From NCBI GenBank assembly GCA_964424125.1, contig CAYRHS010000125.1, positions 1 to 9,314 of the forward strand: DNA of 9,314 nucleotides. Reading direction: 5' to 3'. The translations under genes were made by a program, and so were the position numbers. The DNA is from CAYRHS01 sp964424125 (lineage in GTDB: Bacteria > Actinomycetota > Acidimicrobiia > IMCC26256 > JAOSJL01). Positions within the stretch are counted from its first letter, which is position 1. Every line of letters begins with the position of its first letter. Under the pieces are notes generated by a model. It was given only the letters and a program-made list of their open reading frames with translations. It was not told the origin of the DNA and ran no database searches. Positions 1 through 5,947 of the stretch are shown here, in pieces.

Positions 1-167
1 TCGAAGAAGTTGATGCCGGCCTCGAGCGCCTGGCGAAGGAACGGACGACTCCCCTCCTCGTCGTATGCCCACGGGTGCGTGCTCCCTCCGGGCTGGCCGA
101 AGCTCATGCACCCGAGGCAGATGCGAGAGACGTCCAATCCGGTCCGGCCGAGCTTCACGTATTCCAT
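1..167 (-). CDS. Aldo/keto reductase, N-terminal fragment (cut by window edge)
   Basis: Only the first 55 codons lie in the window; the rest continues past the left edge. The translation starts MEYVKLGRTGLDVSRICLGC, then has SFGQPGG, HPWAYDEE and RPFLRQALEAGINFF. This is the classic first beta-strand, loop and helix of an aldo/keto reductase (TIM barrel, NADPH-dependent carbonyl reduction in the cytoplasm). The THPW and ESRP-like pattern resembles the YajO-type subgroup from memory. The next residue would be the catalytic-tetrad Asp of the NFFD motif, which falls on the edge. The ATG is supported by AAGGAG at 174-179, six bases upstream. The gene lies downstream of the broken cupin gene on the same strand, 130 bp away, with a possible hairpin between. 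The substrate cannot be told from this fragment. Confidence 0.9.
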   Translation of the reverse strand, partial: MEYVKLGRTGLDVSRICLGCMSFGQPGGSTHPWAYDEEGSRPFLRQALEAGINFF

Positions 168-272
168 GTGGCTCTCCTTGACCCGCCCCGGTGTCACGCC
201 GGCTTCGTCGATGGGGATCTCGGCCTGCTCGGCCGAGACGCGTTCACGCTAGTAGCGGGCCTCGGAGCCGGG

Positions 273-295
273 ACGTCGCCGGTCCGGCGCGACGT
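273..295 (-). terminator. Possible hairpin after the cupin gene
   Basis: A perfect 7-bp inverted repeat, ACGTCGC (273-279) and GCGACGT (289-295), has a 9-base loop with some further GC pairing. It begins 2 bases after the stop codon of the cupin gene on the minus strand. There is no U-tract, as is often the case in high-GC actinobacteria, so this is only a candidate terminator. If it is real, the aldo/keto reductase downstream needs its own promoter. Confidence 0.35.
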
Positions 296-297
296 GC

Positions 298-712
298 CTA
301 GCGGACGATGGCTGTCGCGAAGTCCTCTCCGAGTCCCACCGACATGTGGAACAGGGCGAGGAGATCTTCGCCGGGCTCGGCCACGAACGAGTGCGACGAC
401 CCGGGCGGCTCGTAGATGAAGGAGCCGGGTCCCGCCTTCCAGTCGTGCTCGAGATAGCTCCAGGTCCCGCGGAGCGCGTAGCCGACGACGGGGGTCGGAT
501 AGGAAGTGCCGGTTGACCAACCCGGGCCCGTTCGTCCTGAACGCCTCGAACCAGGTGCCCGCAGCCACGTCGATCAGGAGCGGGCGACTGGACGCGATGT
601 CGTTGATCGGCATCCACGCACGGTCGTCGCCGTCGATGTCGGCGTCGTAGTGGAGCAACGGCTCGGCTTCCGGAGGCGTCGAGACCGTGAGCGGCACGAG
701 CTGATCCGCCAT
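298..712 (-). pseudogene. DHAP-dioxygenase-like cupin gene, broken by a one-base frameshift
   Basis: The ATG at 712 has GGAGG at 719-723, six bases upstream. The first frame reads MADQLVPLTVSTPPEAEPLL and continues to GPGLVNRHF. The homologous C-terminal half, YPTPVVGYALRGTWSYLEHD and on through FIYEPPGSSHSF to EDFATAIVR and a TAG at 298-300, is in another frame. Removing one C (minus strand, positions 502-503) joins them into a 137-residue single-domain cupin. That matches the 2,4'-dihydroxyacetophenone dioxygenase/ChrR-like cupin family, small metal-binding beta-barrels. Candidate metal ligands in the joined protein are His69, Glu88 or His89, and His107. The second His of the usual H-x-H pair appears as Tyr71. 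Either this is a recent pseudogene or the base is a sequencing or assembly error; the rest of the frame is intact. Its activity and substrate are unknown. Confidence 0.82.
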
Positions 713-718
713 CGCGCA

Positions 719-723
719 CCTCC
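719..723 (-). promoter_or_regulatory. Ribosome binding site that fixes the cupin start
   Basis: On the minus strand GGAGG lies six bases before the ATG at 712. It selects this ATG over an in-frame upstream start at 868, whose leading translation is arginine-rich and unlike any protein family. Confidence 0.75.
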
Positions 724-840
724 GGGCCGAGGCTTCGGAGCACGGTACCCGGAGTGGTCGCGATCGATCACGTGACGATGTCAACCCGCGTCCGGCTTCG
801 CGCGTCGCACCGATCGACCGGCTCCGGTGCCGCACGCGAA

Positions 841-866
841 GCAGCGGCCTCCGCGGAGGCCGCTGC
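841..866. repeat. Perfect 26-bp palindrome
   Basis: The left arm GCAGCGGCCTCCG is followed directly by its exact reverse complement CGGAGGCCGCTGC. As RNA it would form an 11-bp, GC-rich stem with a four-base loop. No T-run follows on either strand. It lies 418 bp past the stop of the ZIP gene and 129 bp upstream of the cupin start, so it could be a bidirectional terminator or a protein-binding site. The sequence does not decide between these. Confidence 0.85.
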
Positions 867-1057
867 ACCTGTGTGTCGCTCGCGCCCGGCTTTCCGGTCG
901 TCCCCGTCTCCGCCAGTCCCGAGGGAATGACGACACACCAGGCGTTCTCGGTGTGCTCGGGGCCGCGCAGAGCGGCGAAGGCCGAGCCCCGGCGCGCTGC
1001 GCGAGCTCGCCCACGCCGTCTTGCGGCGCGGCCCCCCTACCGGCACAACCGCGAAGG

Positions 1058-1084
1058 GTTGACACCGTCGAGTTGACACCGTCG
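1058..1084 (+). repeat. Tandem 13-bp direct repeat containing TTGACA
   Basis: GTTGACACCGTCG occurs at 1058-1070 and again at 1072-1084 with one base between, a 14-bp period. Each copy carries TTGACA, identical to a sigma-70 -35 hexamer, but I find no good -10 box at 16-18 bp from either copy on the plus strand. It may be a repeated operator half-site or chance. Confidence 0.7.
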
Positions 1085-1283
1085 CGACATGATCCACACG
1101 CTGTGCTCCCGGTTCTCGCGGTATCGATTGCAGTGACGATACGGTCGGCATCGTGGACGTGGTTCGCGAGCGGTGCGGCCCAGAGCTGTGCGCTCACGCC
1201 CCACGCGTGGAAGACCATCGGGGGCCACCCGACCGTGACCGAGGCTGTTGGGCCGCGGTGGCCACCGGGTTGGTCGTGCGGGT

Positions 1284-2225
1284 TCAGACGCCGGCGGCGG
1301 TGACAATCGCGTCGGTGGCGAACCCGGCGAGGAGGCCGATTAGCAGGCCGTAGGCGAGCAAGTCCATGCGCCGCATTTTGGCGGCGACACCGATCAGCTG
1401 GATCACGACGTAAAGGATGGAGCCGGCCGCCAGGGTCAGGAAGATGACCGACAGGGCTCCGGAGGTGACGGCGTGGCCGACCGCAGTGCCGACGAAGGTG
1501 GGGCCGCCCCCGATAGCGCCGAGCGCGAGGAGAAATCCCCAGCCGGGGATGACCCGGGTGCCGTCGGCACGGGTGTCAGCGGCGAGGGGCGCGACGATCC
1601 CGAACCCTTCGGTTGCGTTGTGGAGCGCGAACCCGATGACGAGCAGCGTGGCGAGCGCGATCTCGCTGTTTGCCGCGGCTTGGCCGATCGCGAGGCCTTC
1701 GGCGAAGTTGTGCAGCCCGATCCCGACCGCGATCAACAAGGCCAGCCGTCGCGCCGGTGACCAGCTCGCAAGACCGGTGCGGGGCGGTGCCTGCTCGAGC
1801 ACCGCGACGCTCCCGCTTGCGCTCGCGCTTGGTGGCTGTGCCCGTAACGCCTCGAGAGCGGGCGCCGGGGCAGCGGGGCCGTCGACCAGGGTGGCGTCGG
1901 GGGTACGGGTGACGCGATCCATCCACCGTTCGTAAGCGACCAAACCCAACAGTCCCACCGTCAGCCCGCACGCGAACAGTGCGCCGTTGCCGAACGCGGC
2001 GCCGAGGCCGCCGTGGCCAGCGTGGAACTCGTCCAACGCCGCGTCGATCGGTTCCCACGCCGCCGAGAGCACGTCCCACACCAAGAACACGAGAATCCCG
2101 ATCGCGACCGCGTTCAGCAGCATGCGCAGCGTCGGAGCGGGACGCTTCAGCCGGCCGATCGGCAGGCCAAACAGGATCGTCACCCCCGCGATGAGCCCGA
2201 GCAGCAACGTGTTTTCGAGACTCAT
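1284..2225 (-). CDS. ZIP-family divalent metal transporter
   Basis: This 313-residue membrane protein has about eight hydrophobic segments, near residues 5-24, 36-53, 76-97, 161-181, 188-210, 228-247, 256-280 and 288-310. Between the third and fourth is a loop (about 100-160) rich in Pro, Ala and Ser. The two signature helices carry HNFAEG (His172, Asn173, Glu176, Gly177) and HNATEG (His202, Asn203, Glu206, Gly207), the paired metal-site motifs of ZIP transporters of the GufA/ZupT type. ZIP proteins move Zn2+, Fe2+ or Mn2+ into the cytoplasm. The ATG at 2225 has a modest purine-rich site, GGAAGAGAG (2234-2242), eight bases upstream. An IdeR/DtxR-like box sits 34-52 bases upstream, so control by iron or manganese is likely. 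The usual His-rich loop is absent, so the metal cannot be predicted from the loop; the box favours Fe or Mn over Zn. The gene appears to be monocistronic. Confidence 0.92.
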   Translation of the reverse strand: MSLENTLLLGLIAGVTILFGLPIGRLKRPAPTLRMLLNAVAIGILVFLVWDVLSAAWEPIDAALDEFHAGHGGLGAAFGNGALFACGLTVGLLGLVAYERWMDRVTRTPDATLVDGPAAPAPALEALRAQPPSASASGSVAVLEQAPPRTGLASWSPARRLALLIAVGIGLHNFAEGLAIGQAAANSEIALATLLVIGFALHNATEGFGIVAPLAADTRADGTRVIPGWGFLLALGAIGGGPTFVGTAVGHAVTSGALSVIFLTLAAGSILYVVIQLIGVAAKMRRMDLLAYGLLIGLLAGFATDAIVTAAGV

Positions 2226-2258
2226 GACCCCAGCTCTCTTCCGTAGCGACGCCAGGAC

Positions 2259-2277
2259 TTAGGGAAACCTACCCTAA
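2259..2277. promoter_or_regulatory. IdeR/DtxR-type metal box upstream of the ZIP gene
   Basis: The 19-mer reads, in gene sense, TTAGGGTAGGTTTCCCTAA. Against the known actinobacterial iron-box consensus TTAGGTTAGGCTAACCTAA it matches at 15 of 19 positions. The symmetry is wider than the box: ACTTAGGG (2257-2264) and CCCTAAGT (2272-2279) are exact inverted copies with a 7-base centre. A TANNNT-like -10 element, TAGGTT (2266-2271, minus strand), lies inside it, so a bound metal-loaded repressor would block transcription. The regulator could be IdeR/DtxR or an MntR-like relative; none is encoded in this window. Confidence 0.75.
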
Positions 2278-2551
2278 GTGCCGGGCAGTCGACGGGGCGA
2301 TCGGAATGGGGTCAGTGAGAGCTGGGTCGGGGCTTGGCGACAGTGTCGGCCTTCAACAGCAGGATGCGGTCGTTCCTGGACGGCTTCGGGTTCGAGTCCG
2401 AGACCGTGCACGCTGGCTTTGAGCCCCCCAGAGCGGTCCGGTTCCGTCTCCCGGCGCGGACCGGAAGAGGCAGAGCCGCCAGGCGCGACGCAGCGCCGAG
2501 TCTCGGTGCCGGGTCCCACCCGCACCCGCGCCTGACGATCTCCCTACCCGA

Positions 2552-2615
2552 TGTCAGTCGTGCAAACGATCCCCACTGACACGTATTGAGATTCCCGGGC
2601 GTGTCAGTGCTGCAA
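2552..2615. repeat. Cluster of three TGTCAGT-type motifs with 10-bp inverted repeat
   Basis: CACTGACACG (2574-2583) is the exact inverse of CGTGTCAGTG (2600-2609), with a 16-base spacer. A further copy at 2552-2565, TGTCAGTCGTGCAA, matches TGTCAGTGCTGCAA (2602-2615) at 12 of 14 bases in the same orientation, 50 bp apart. This gives three related motifs in 64 bp. They could be operator half-sites or recombinase-binding sites; no adjacent gene explains them. Confidence 0.7.
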
Positions 2616-2668
2616 GGTCACACTGAGCGAGCCGGGCGTGCGGACCAGAGACGAAGCCCCCCCTTCCA

Positions 2669-2689
2669 CCGGGCACAATCCGGGCACAA
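2669..2689 (+). repeat. Tandem CCGGGCACAA repeat
   Basis: CCGGGCACAA at 2669-2678 is repeated at 2680-2689 with a single T between, an 11-bp period. It lies about 130 bp beyond the 3' end of the tRNA-Gly gene. Closely spaced repeats of this size next to a tRNA can be arm sites of an integrase, but no integrase gene is present here. Confidence 0.65.
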
Positions 2690-2787
2690 ACTGGGGAGGC
2701 ACAGGCCGCCGCGGAAGCAGACTGCCAGGGACGGTCCGGGACAGCGACAAGGATCCGCGTTGAACCCGAAACCGCAGGTCACAAAGA

Positions 2788-2816
2788 CGAAACCCCTGGC
2801 CGAGCCAGGGGTTTCG
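2788..2816 (-). terminator. Rho-independent terminator of the tRNA-Gly gene
   Basis: CGAAACCCCTGGC (2788-2800) and GCCAGGGGTTTCG (2804-2816) form a perfect 13-bp stem with a 3-base loop. On the minus strand it is followed by TCTTTGT, a moderately U-rich tail. It starts 5 bases after the tRNA 3' end. Confidence 0.88.
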
Positions 2817-2820
2817 CCGG

Positions 2821-2893
2821 AGCGGACGACGGGATTCGAACCCGCGACCCTCACCTTGGCAAGGTGATGCTCTACCAACTGAGCCACGTCCGC
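2821..2893 (-). tRNA. tRNA-Gly (anticodon GCC)
   Basis: The 73-nt cloverleaf reads on the minus strand as follows: acceptor GCGGACG pairing with CGTCCGC, D-arm GCTC/GAGC with loop AGTTGGTA, anticodon stem TCACC/GGTGA with loop TTGCCAA (anticodon GCC), a five-base variable loop, and T-arm GCGGG/CCCGT around TTCGAAT. The discriminator base is U, usual for glycine tRNAs. CCA is not encoded; CCG follows instead. It decodes GGC and GGU, major glycine codons in a high-GC genome. It is transcribed away from the FAD-oxidase gene and ends at a strong terminator. Confidence 0.97.
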
Positions 2894-2904
2894 GTGAGTG
2901 AGCG

Positions 2905-2910
2905 AGAATA
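2905..2910 (-). promoter_or_regulatory. Possible -10 box of the tRNA-Gly promoter
   Basis: TATTCT on the minus strand lies 12-17 bases before the tRNA 5' end, a fitting place for a -10 element with a short leader. I see no convincing -35 hexamer 16-18 bases further upstream, so this is tentative. Confidence 0.4.
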
Positions 2911-2973
2911 CCAAGCGACGCCATCGGGGACTCGGCCGGGCGCGCTGCGCCGGCCGGGAACGGGGGGACCAAC

Positions 2974-4347
2974 GTGGCAAACGTCGCCGAAGCGCTCGCC
3001 GAGATCCTGGATCCGGCACACGTCCTCACCGGTGGTGCCATCAACGAGGACTACGCTCACGACGAGGCGCTGACCGCGTCGCCGACCACTCCGGCGGTGG
3101 TAGTGAGACCGTCGTCGACCGACGAGGTCGCCTCGGTCCTCCGGCTCGCCAACGAGCTGGGCGTCCCGGTCACGGCCCGAGGGAGCGGCACCGGGCTCTG
3201 CGGCGCCGCGATCCCCCGCCCCGACGCGATCGTGATGTCCTTCGAGCGGATGCGCGCCGTCAAGGAGATCGACGCCGACAACCAGGTCGCGGTCGTCGAG
3301 CCGGGCGTGACCCTCGACCAGCTCGACGAGGCCCTCGCACCCGAAGGGTTCGTCTACCCCGTCTACCCGGGTGAGAACAGCGCGACGATCGGCGGCAACG
3401 TCGCCACCAACGCGGGCGGAATGCGTGCGGTGAAGTACGGTGTGACCCGCCACCGCGTGCTCGGCCTCGAAGCGACCCTGCCCACCGGCGAGGTGATCCG
3501 CACCGGCGGCAAGTTCGTGAAGGCCACCACCGGCTACGACCTCACCCAGCTCATCATCGGCTCCGAGGGCACGCTCGCGATCGTCACCGAGGCGACGCTG
3601 AAGCTCGAGCACCGCCCCGAGCACTCGGCGACGGTCCTCGCGCCGTTCGCGACCCTCGACGAGGTCACGGCCGCGATCCCCGAGATCATCGCCAGCGGCG
3701 TCGACCCCACGATCCTCGAGTACGTCGACACGATGGGGATGGCGGCCACGACCGAGAGCGAAGGACTCGATCTCGGCATCCCCGCCGAGATCACCGAGAC
3801 CGCGCTCGCCTACCTCCTGGTGCTCCTCGAGGGCCATCGGGCCGAGCGCGTCGAGGAGGACGTGAACGCCCTCGGCGAGCTGCTCTCCGAGCTCGGTGCC
3901 CTCGACCTCTACGTGCTGCCCCCGCAAGCCGCGACGAAGCTCTTCGTCGCCCGCGAGCGGGCGTTCTGGGTCGCGAAGGCGAACGGCGCCGACGACATCA
4001 TCGACGTCGTCGTGCCGCGCGCGTCGATTCCCGAGTACCTGCGCACGGTGTCCGACGTCGCGGCGCGCCACGGCGCGTTCGTCGCCGGCGCGGGCCACGC
4101 CGGGGACGGCAACGTGCACCTCGCGGTCTTCCAGCCCGACGTCGACGAGCGCCAGAAGGTGATGCACGAGGTCCTCGCCGCGGGCATGGCGCTCGGGGGC
4201 ACGATCTCCGCCGAGCACGGCATCGGTTCGGAGAAGCTCCCGTACTACCTCGAGCTCGAGGACCCGACGAAGCTCGCCCTCATGCGCCGGATCAAAGCGG
4301 CGTTCGATCCCTACGGCATCCTGAACCCGGGCACGCTCCTCGGCTGA
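2974..4347 (+). CDS. FAD-linked 2-hydroxyacid oxidase/dehydrogenase (GlcD type)
   Basis: The 457 residues are about full length for this VAO-type flavoprotein family (glycolate oxidase GlcD, D-lactate and D-2-hydroxyglutarate dehydrogenases). The N-terminal FAD-binding domain spans about 40-215, with RGSGTGLCGAA (69-79), GGNVATNAGGMRAVKYG (140-156) and GYDLTQLIIGSEGTL (187-201). The C-terminal FAD-oxidase domain spans about 216-457, with GHAGDGNVH (374-382) and EHGIG (414-418), which carry the substrate- or metal-binding histidines, and the closing NPG (451-453). It oxidises a 2-hydroxyacid to a 2-oxoacid and passes electrons to an acceptor not visible here. The start is GTG at 2974 with GGGGGGA at 2962-2968. 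No GlcE or GlcF homologue is nearby, so a stand-alone dehydrogenase is more likely than the glycolate oxidase complex. It is followed after 28 bases by a ThDP decarboxylase, which implies the 2-oxoacid product is its substrate. The exact substrate is not determinable. Confidence 0.92.
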   Translation: MANVAEALAEILDPAHVLTGGAINEDYAHDEALTASPTTPAVVVRPSSTDEVASVLRLANELGVPVTARGSGTGLCGAAIPRPDAIVMSFERMRAVKEIDADNQVAVVEPGVTLDQLDEALAPEGFVYPVYPGENSATIGGNVATNAGGMRAVKYGVTRHRVLGLEATLPTGEVIRTGGKFVKATTGYDLTQLIIGSEGTLAIVTEATLKLEHRPEHSATVLAPFATLDEVTAAIPEIIASGVDPTILEYVDTMGMAATTESEGLDLGIPAEITETALAYLLVLLEGHRAERVEEDVNALGELLSELGALDLYVLPPQAATKLFVARERAFWVAKANGADDIIDVVVPRASIPEYLRTVSDVAARHGAFVAGAGHAGDGNVHLAVFQPDVDERQKVMHEVLAAGMALGGTISAEHGIGSEKLPYYLELEDPTKLALMRRIKAAFDPYGILNPGTLLG

Positions 4348-4375
4348 CCCGCCGACGCACAGGAAGGACCCCGCG

Positions 4376-5932
4376 GTGAACGGCGCCCAGGCCCTCATCC
4401 GCACGCTCGTCGCCGGCGGCGTCGACGCGTGCTTCGCCAACCCGGGGACCTCGGAGATGCACTTCGTCGCCGCGCTCGACGACGTACCCGAGATGCGCGG
4501 CGTGCTGAGCCTCTTCGAGGGCGTCGCCACCGGCGCGGCCGACGGCTTCGGGCGCATGGCGGACCGCCCCGCGGCGACGCTGCTCCACCTCGGCCCCGGG
4601 CTCGGGAACGGGATCGCCAACCTCCACAACGCCCGGCGCGCGCACACGCCGCTCGTGAACCTCGTCGGCGACCACGCCACCTACCACAAGCAGTACGACG
4701 CGCCCCTCGAGTCCGACATCGAGGCGCTGGCCGGCAACGTGTCGGGCTGGGTGCGCCGCACGAACCGGCCCGAGGACGTCGCCGCCGACGCGGCCGACGC
4801 GATCGCCGCCGCGACCGGCCCGCCCGGGCAGGTGGCGTCGTTGATCCTCCCGGCCGACGTCACGTGGCTGGAAGCCGGCGAGCCCGCGCCGCCACCGGCC
4901 CTCGCGGCGCCCGTACCCGTCGCCGACGACACGGTGCACTCGATCACCGCCGCGCTGGGCTCGGGCGAGCCGGCGGCGTTCCTCCTCGGCGGGCGCTCGT
5001 TGCGCGAGCCCGGGCTCGTCGCCGCGAGCCGGGCGGCCGAGACCGCGGGCGCCAAGCTCCTCGCCGAGACGTTCCCGGCGCGCCTGGAGCGGGGCGCGGG
5101 GCTGCCACCGGTCGAGCGCCTCGCCTACCTGGCCGAGCTCGCGGCCATGCAGCTCGACGGGCTCGCCCACCTCGTGATCGTGGACGCCGCGGCCCCGGTG
5201 TCGTTCTTCGCCTACCCCGACAAGCCGAGCTCACTCGTGCCCGAGGGCTGCACCGTCCACACGCTCGCCACTGGCGGCGACGACGTCGTCGGCGCGCTCG
5301 AGCACCTCGCCGACGCACTCGGCGCCGACGCGGACGCCGCGGCGCCGCAGGGCGCCGGACGGCCCGAGCTCCCGACGGGCGAGCTGACCGCGGAGGCGGT
5401 CGCGGCCGCACTCGGCGCGCGGCTCCCCGAGGGGGCGATCGTCTCCGACGAGGGCCAGACCGCGGGGATCTGGGTTTTCCCCGCGACCGCGGGCGCGCTT
5501 CGCCACGACTGGCTCACGCTCACGGGCGGCTCGATCGGCCAGGGCCTGCCGGTGGCGACGGGCGCATCCATCGCCTGCCCCGACCGGCCGGTGGTGAGCA
5601 TCGAGGCCGAGGGCAGCGCCATGTACACGCTCCAGGCGCTGTGGACCCAGGCCCGCGAAGGTCTCGACGTCACGACCGTGCTGATCAACAACCGCTCCTA
5701 CGCAATCCTCAACCTCGAGCTGGGACGGGTCGGCGCGGCCGAGGCCGGCCCACGGGCCAAGCGGCTGCTCGACCTCTCCGAGCCCGACCTCGACTTCGTG
5801 TCGCTCGCGCGCGGCATGGGCGTGGAGGCGAGCACGGCCGAGACGGCCGAGGACTTCACGAAGCAGCTCGAGCGGGCGCTCTCCGAACCGGGCCCGCACC
5901 TGATCGAGGCGATCGTCCCCGCCGGGTTCTAG
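4376..5932 (+). CDS. ThDP-dependent 2-oxoacid decarboxylase / acetolactate synthase-like
   Basis: The 518-residue protein has the three-domain ThDP-enzyme layout. The N-terminal Pyr domain (about 1-165) has NPGTSEMHF (22-30) and LFEGVATGAADGFGRMADRP (46-65), with the cofactor-activating Glu at 48. The central domain covers about 180-325. The C-terminal PP domain (about 335-518) has GGSIGQGLPVATGASIA (384-400) and EAEGSAMYTLQALWT (410-424) followed by NNRSYAIL (438-445). It belongs to the group usually labelled acetolactate synthase large subunit, close to benzoylformate decarboxylase. No regulatory small subunit gene follows, so true branched-chain synthesis is unlikely. Glu48 rules against glyoxylate carboligase, which lacks that Glu. 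The metal-site motif reads AEGS where GDGS or ADGS is usual, so the metal-binding Asp is Glu412. The start is GTG at 4376 behind AGGAAGGA (4361-4368). It forms an operon with the FAD oxidase, and probably decarboxylates the 2-oxoacid made by it. Confidence 0.88.
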   Translation: MNGAQALIRTLVAGGVDACFANPGTSEMHFVAALDDVPEMRGVLSLFEGVATGAADGFGRMADRPAATLLHLGPGLGNGIANLHNARRAHTPLVNLVGDHATYHKQYDAPLESDIEALAGNVSGWVRRTNRPEDVAADAADAIAAATGPPGQVASLILPADVTWLEAGEPAPPPALAAPVPVADDTVHSITAALGSGEPAAFLLGGRSLREPGLVAASRAAETAGAKLLAETFPARLERGAGLPPVERLAYLAELAAMQLDGLAHLVIVDAAAPVSFFAYPDKPSSLVPEGCTVHTLATGGDDVVGALEHLADALGADADAAAPQGAGRPELPTGELTAEAVAAALGARLPEGAIVSDEGQTAGIWVFPATAGALRHDWLTLTGGSIGQGLPVATGASIACPDRPVVSIEAEGSAMYTLQALWTQAREGLDVTTVLINNRSYAILNLELGRVGAAEAGPRAKRLLDLSEPDLDFVSLARGMGVEASTAETAEDFTKQLERALSEPGPHLIEAIVPAGF

Positions 5933-5947
5933 CCGCTCGGCGTCGCG

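Larger units (their letters stand above)
713..1283. other. Gene-poor stretch between cupin and ZIP transporter
   Basis: I find no coding sequence here that I can support. Open frames exist on both strands, as expected at this GC content, but their translations are arginine- and proline-rich and match no family I know. The stretch holds a perfect 26-bp palindrome (841-866), a 13-bp tandem repeat (1058-1084), and the short palindromes TCACGTGA (768-775) and CCACGCGTGG (1201-1210). It must contain the promoter of the cupin gene and the 3' end of the ZIP transcript, but I see no clear -35/-10 pair. Confidence 0.6.
2280..2787. other. Gene-poor stretch between ZIP promoter and tRNA terminator
   Basis: Several overlapping open frames on both strands give low-complexity, arginine-rich translations with no recognisable family, so I call no gene. 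The right half holds short repeats: TGTCAGT-type motifs with a perfect 10-bp inverted repeat (2574-2609) and a tandem CCGGGCACAA repeat (2669-2689). No integrase or transposase fragment is visible. Confidence 0.55.

Noticed and set aside
781..1303. Open frames of 127-158 codons on both strands between the cupin and ZIP genes.
   Set aside because: They overlap each other, are rich in Arg, Pro and Ala, have no recognisable motif and no good ribosome binding site. Long open frames are expected by chance at this GC content.
2386..2405. A tRNA T-arm-like string (GGGTTCGAGTCC) on the plus strand, considered as a tRNA fragment or att site.
   Set aside because: The flanking bases do not form the 5-bp T-stem, and it is in the opposite orientation to the tRNA-Gly end, so it is not a direct-repeat attachment site.
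2274..2579. Possible small genes or an integrase remnant right of the iron box.
   Set aside because: The translations on both strands are low-complexity and share no tyrosine- or serine-recombinase motif.
2604..3044. Minus-strand open frames of 133-146 codons covering the tRNA gene.
   Set aside because: They run through the tRNA-Gly gene and its terminator and start inside the FAD-oxidase gene, so they are shadows.
2872..5170. Long minus-strand frames (602 and 292 codons) antisense to the oxidase and ThDP genes.
   Set aside because: They are rich in Arg, Gly, Val, Glu and Asp, as expected opposite GC3-rich codons, while the plus-strand frames carry full family signatures.
4376..5932. Assignment of the ThDP enzyme as glyoxylate carboligase, acting after a glycolate oxidase.
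   Set aside because: Glyoxylate carboligase lacks the activating Glu of the Pyr domain, which is present here as Glu48, and no tartronate semialdehyde reductase gene is nearby.
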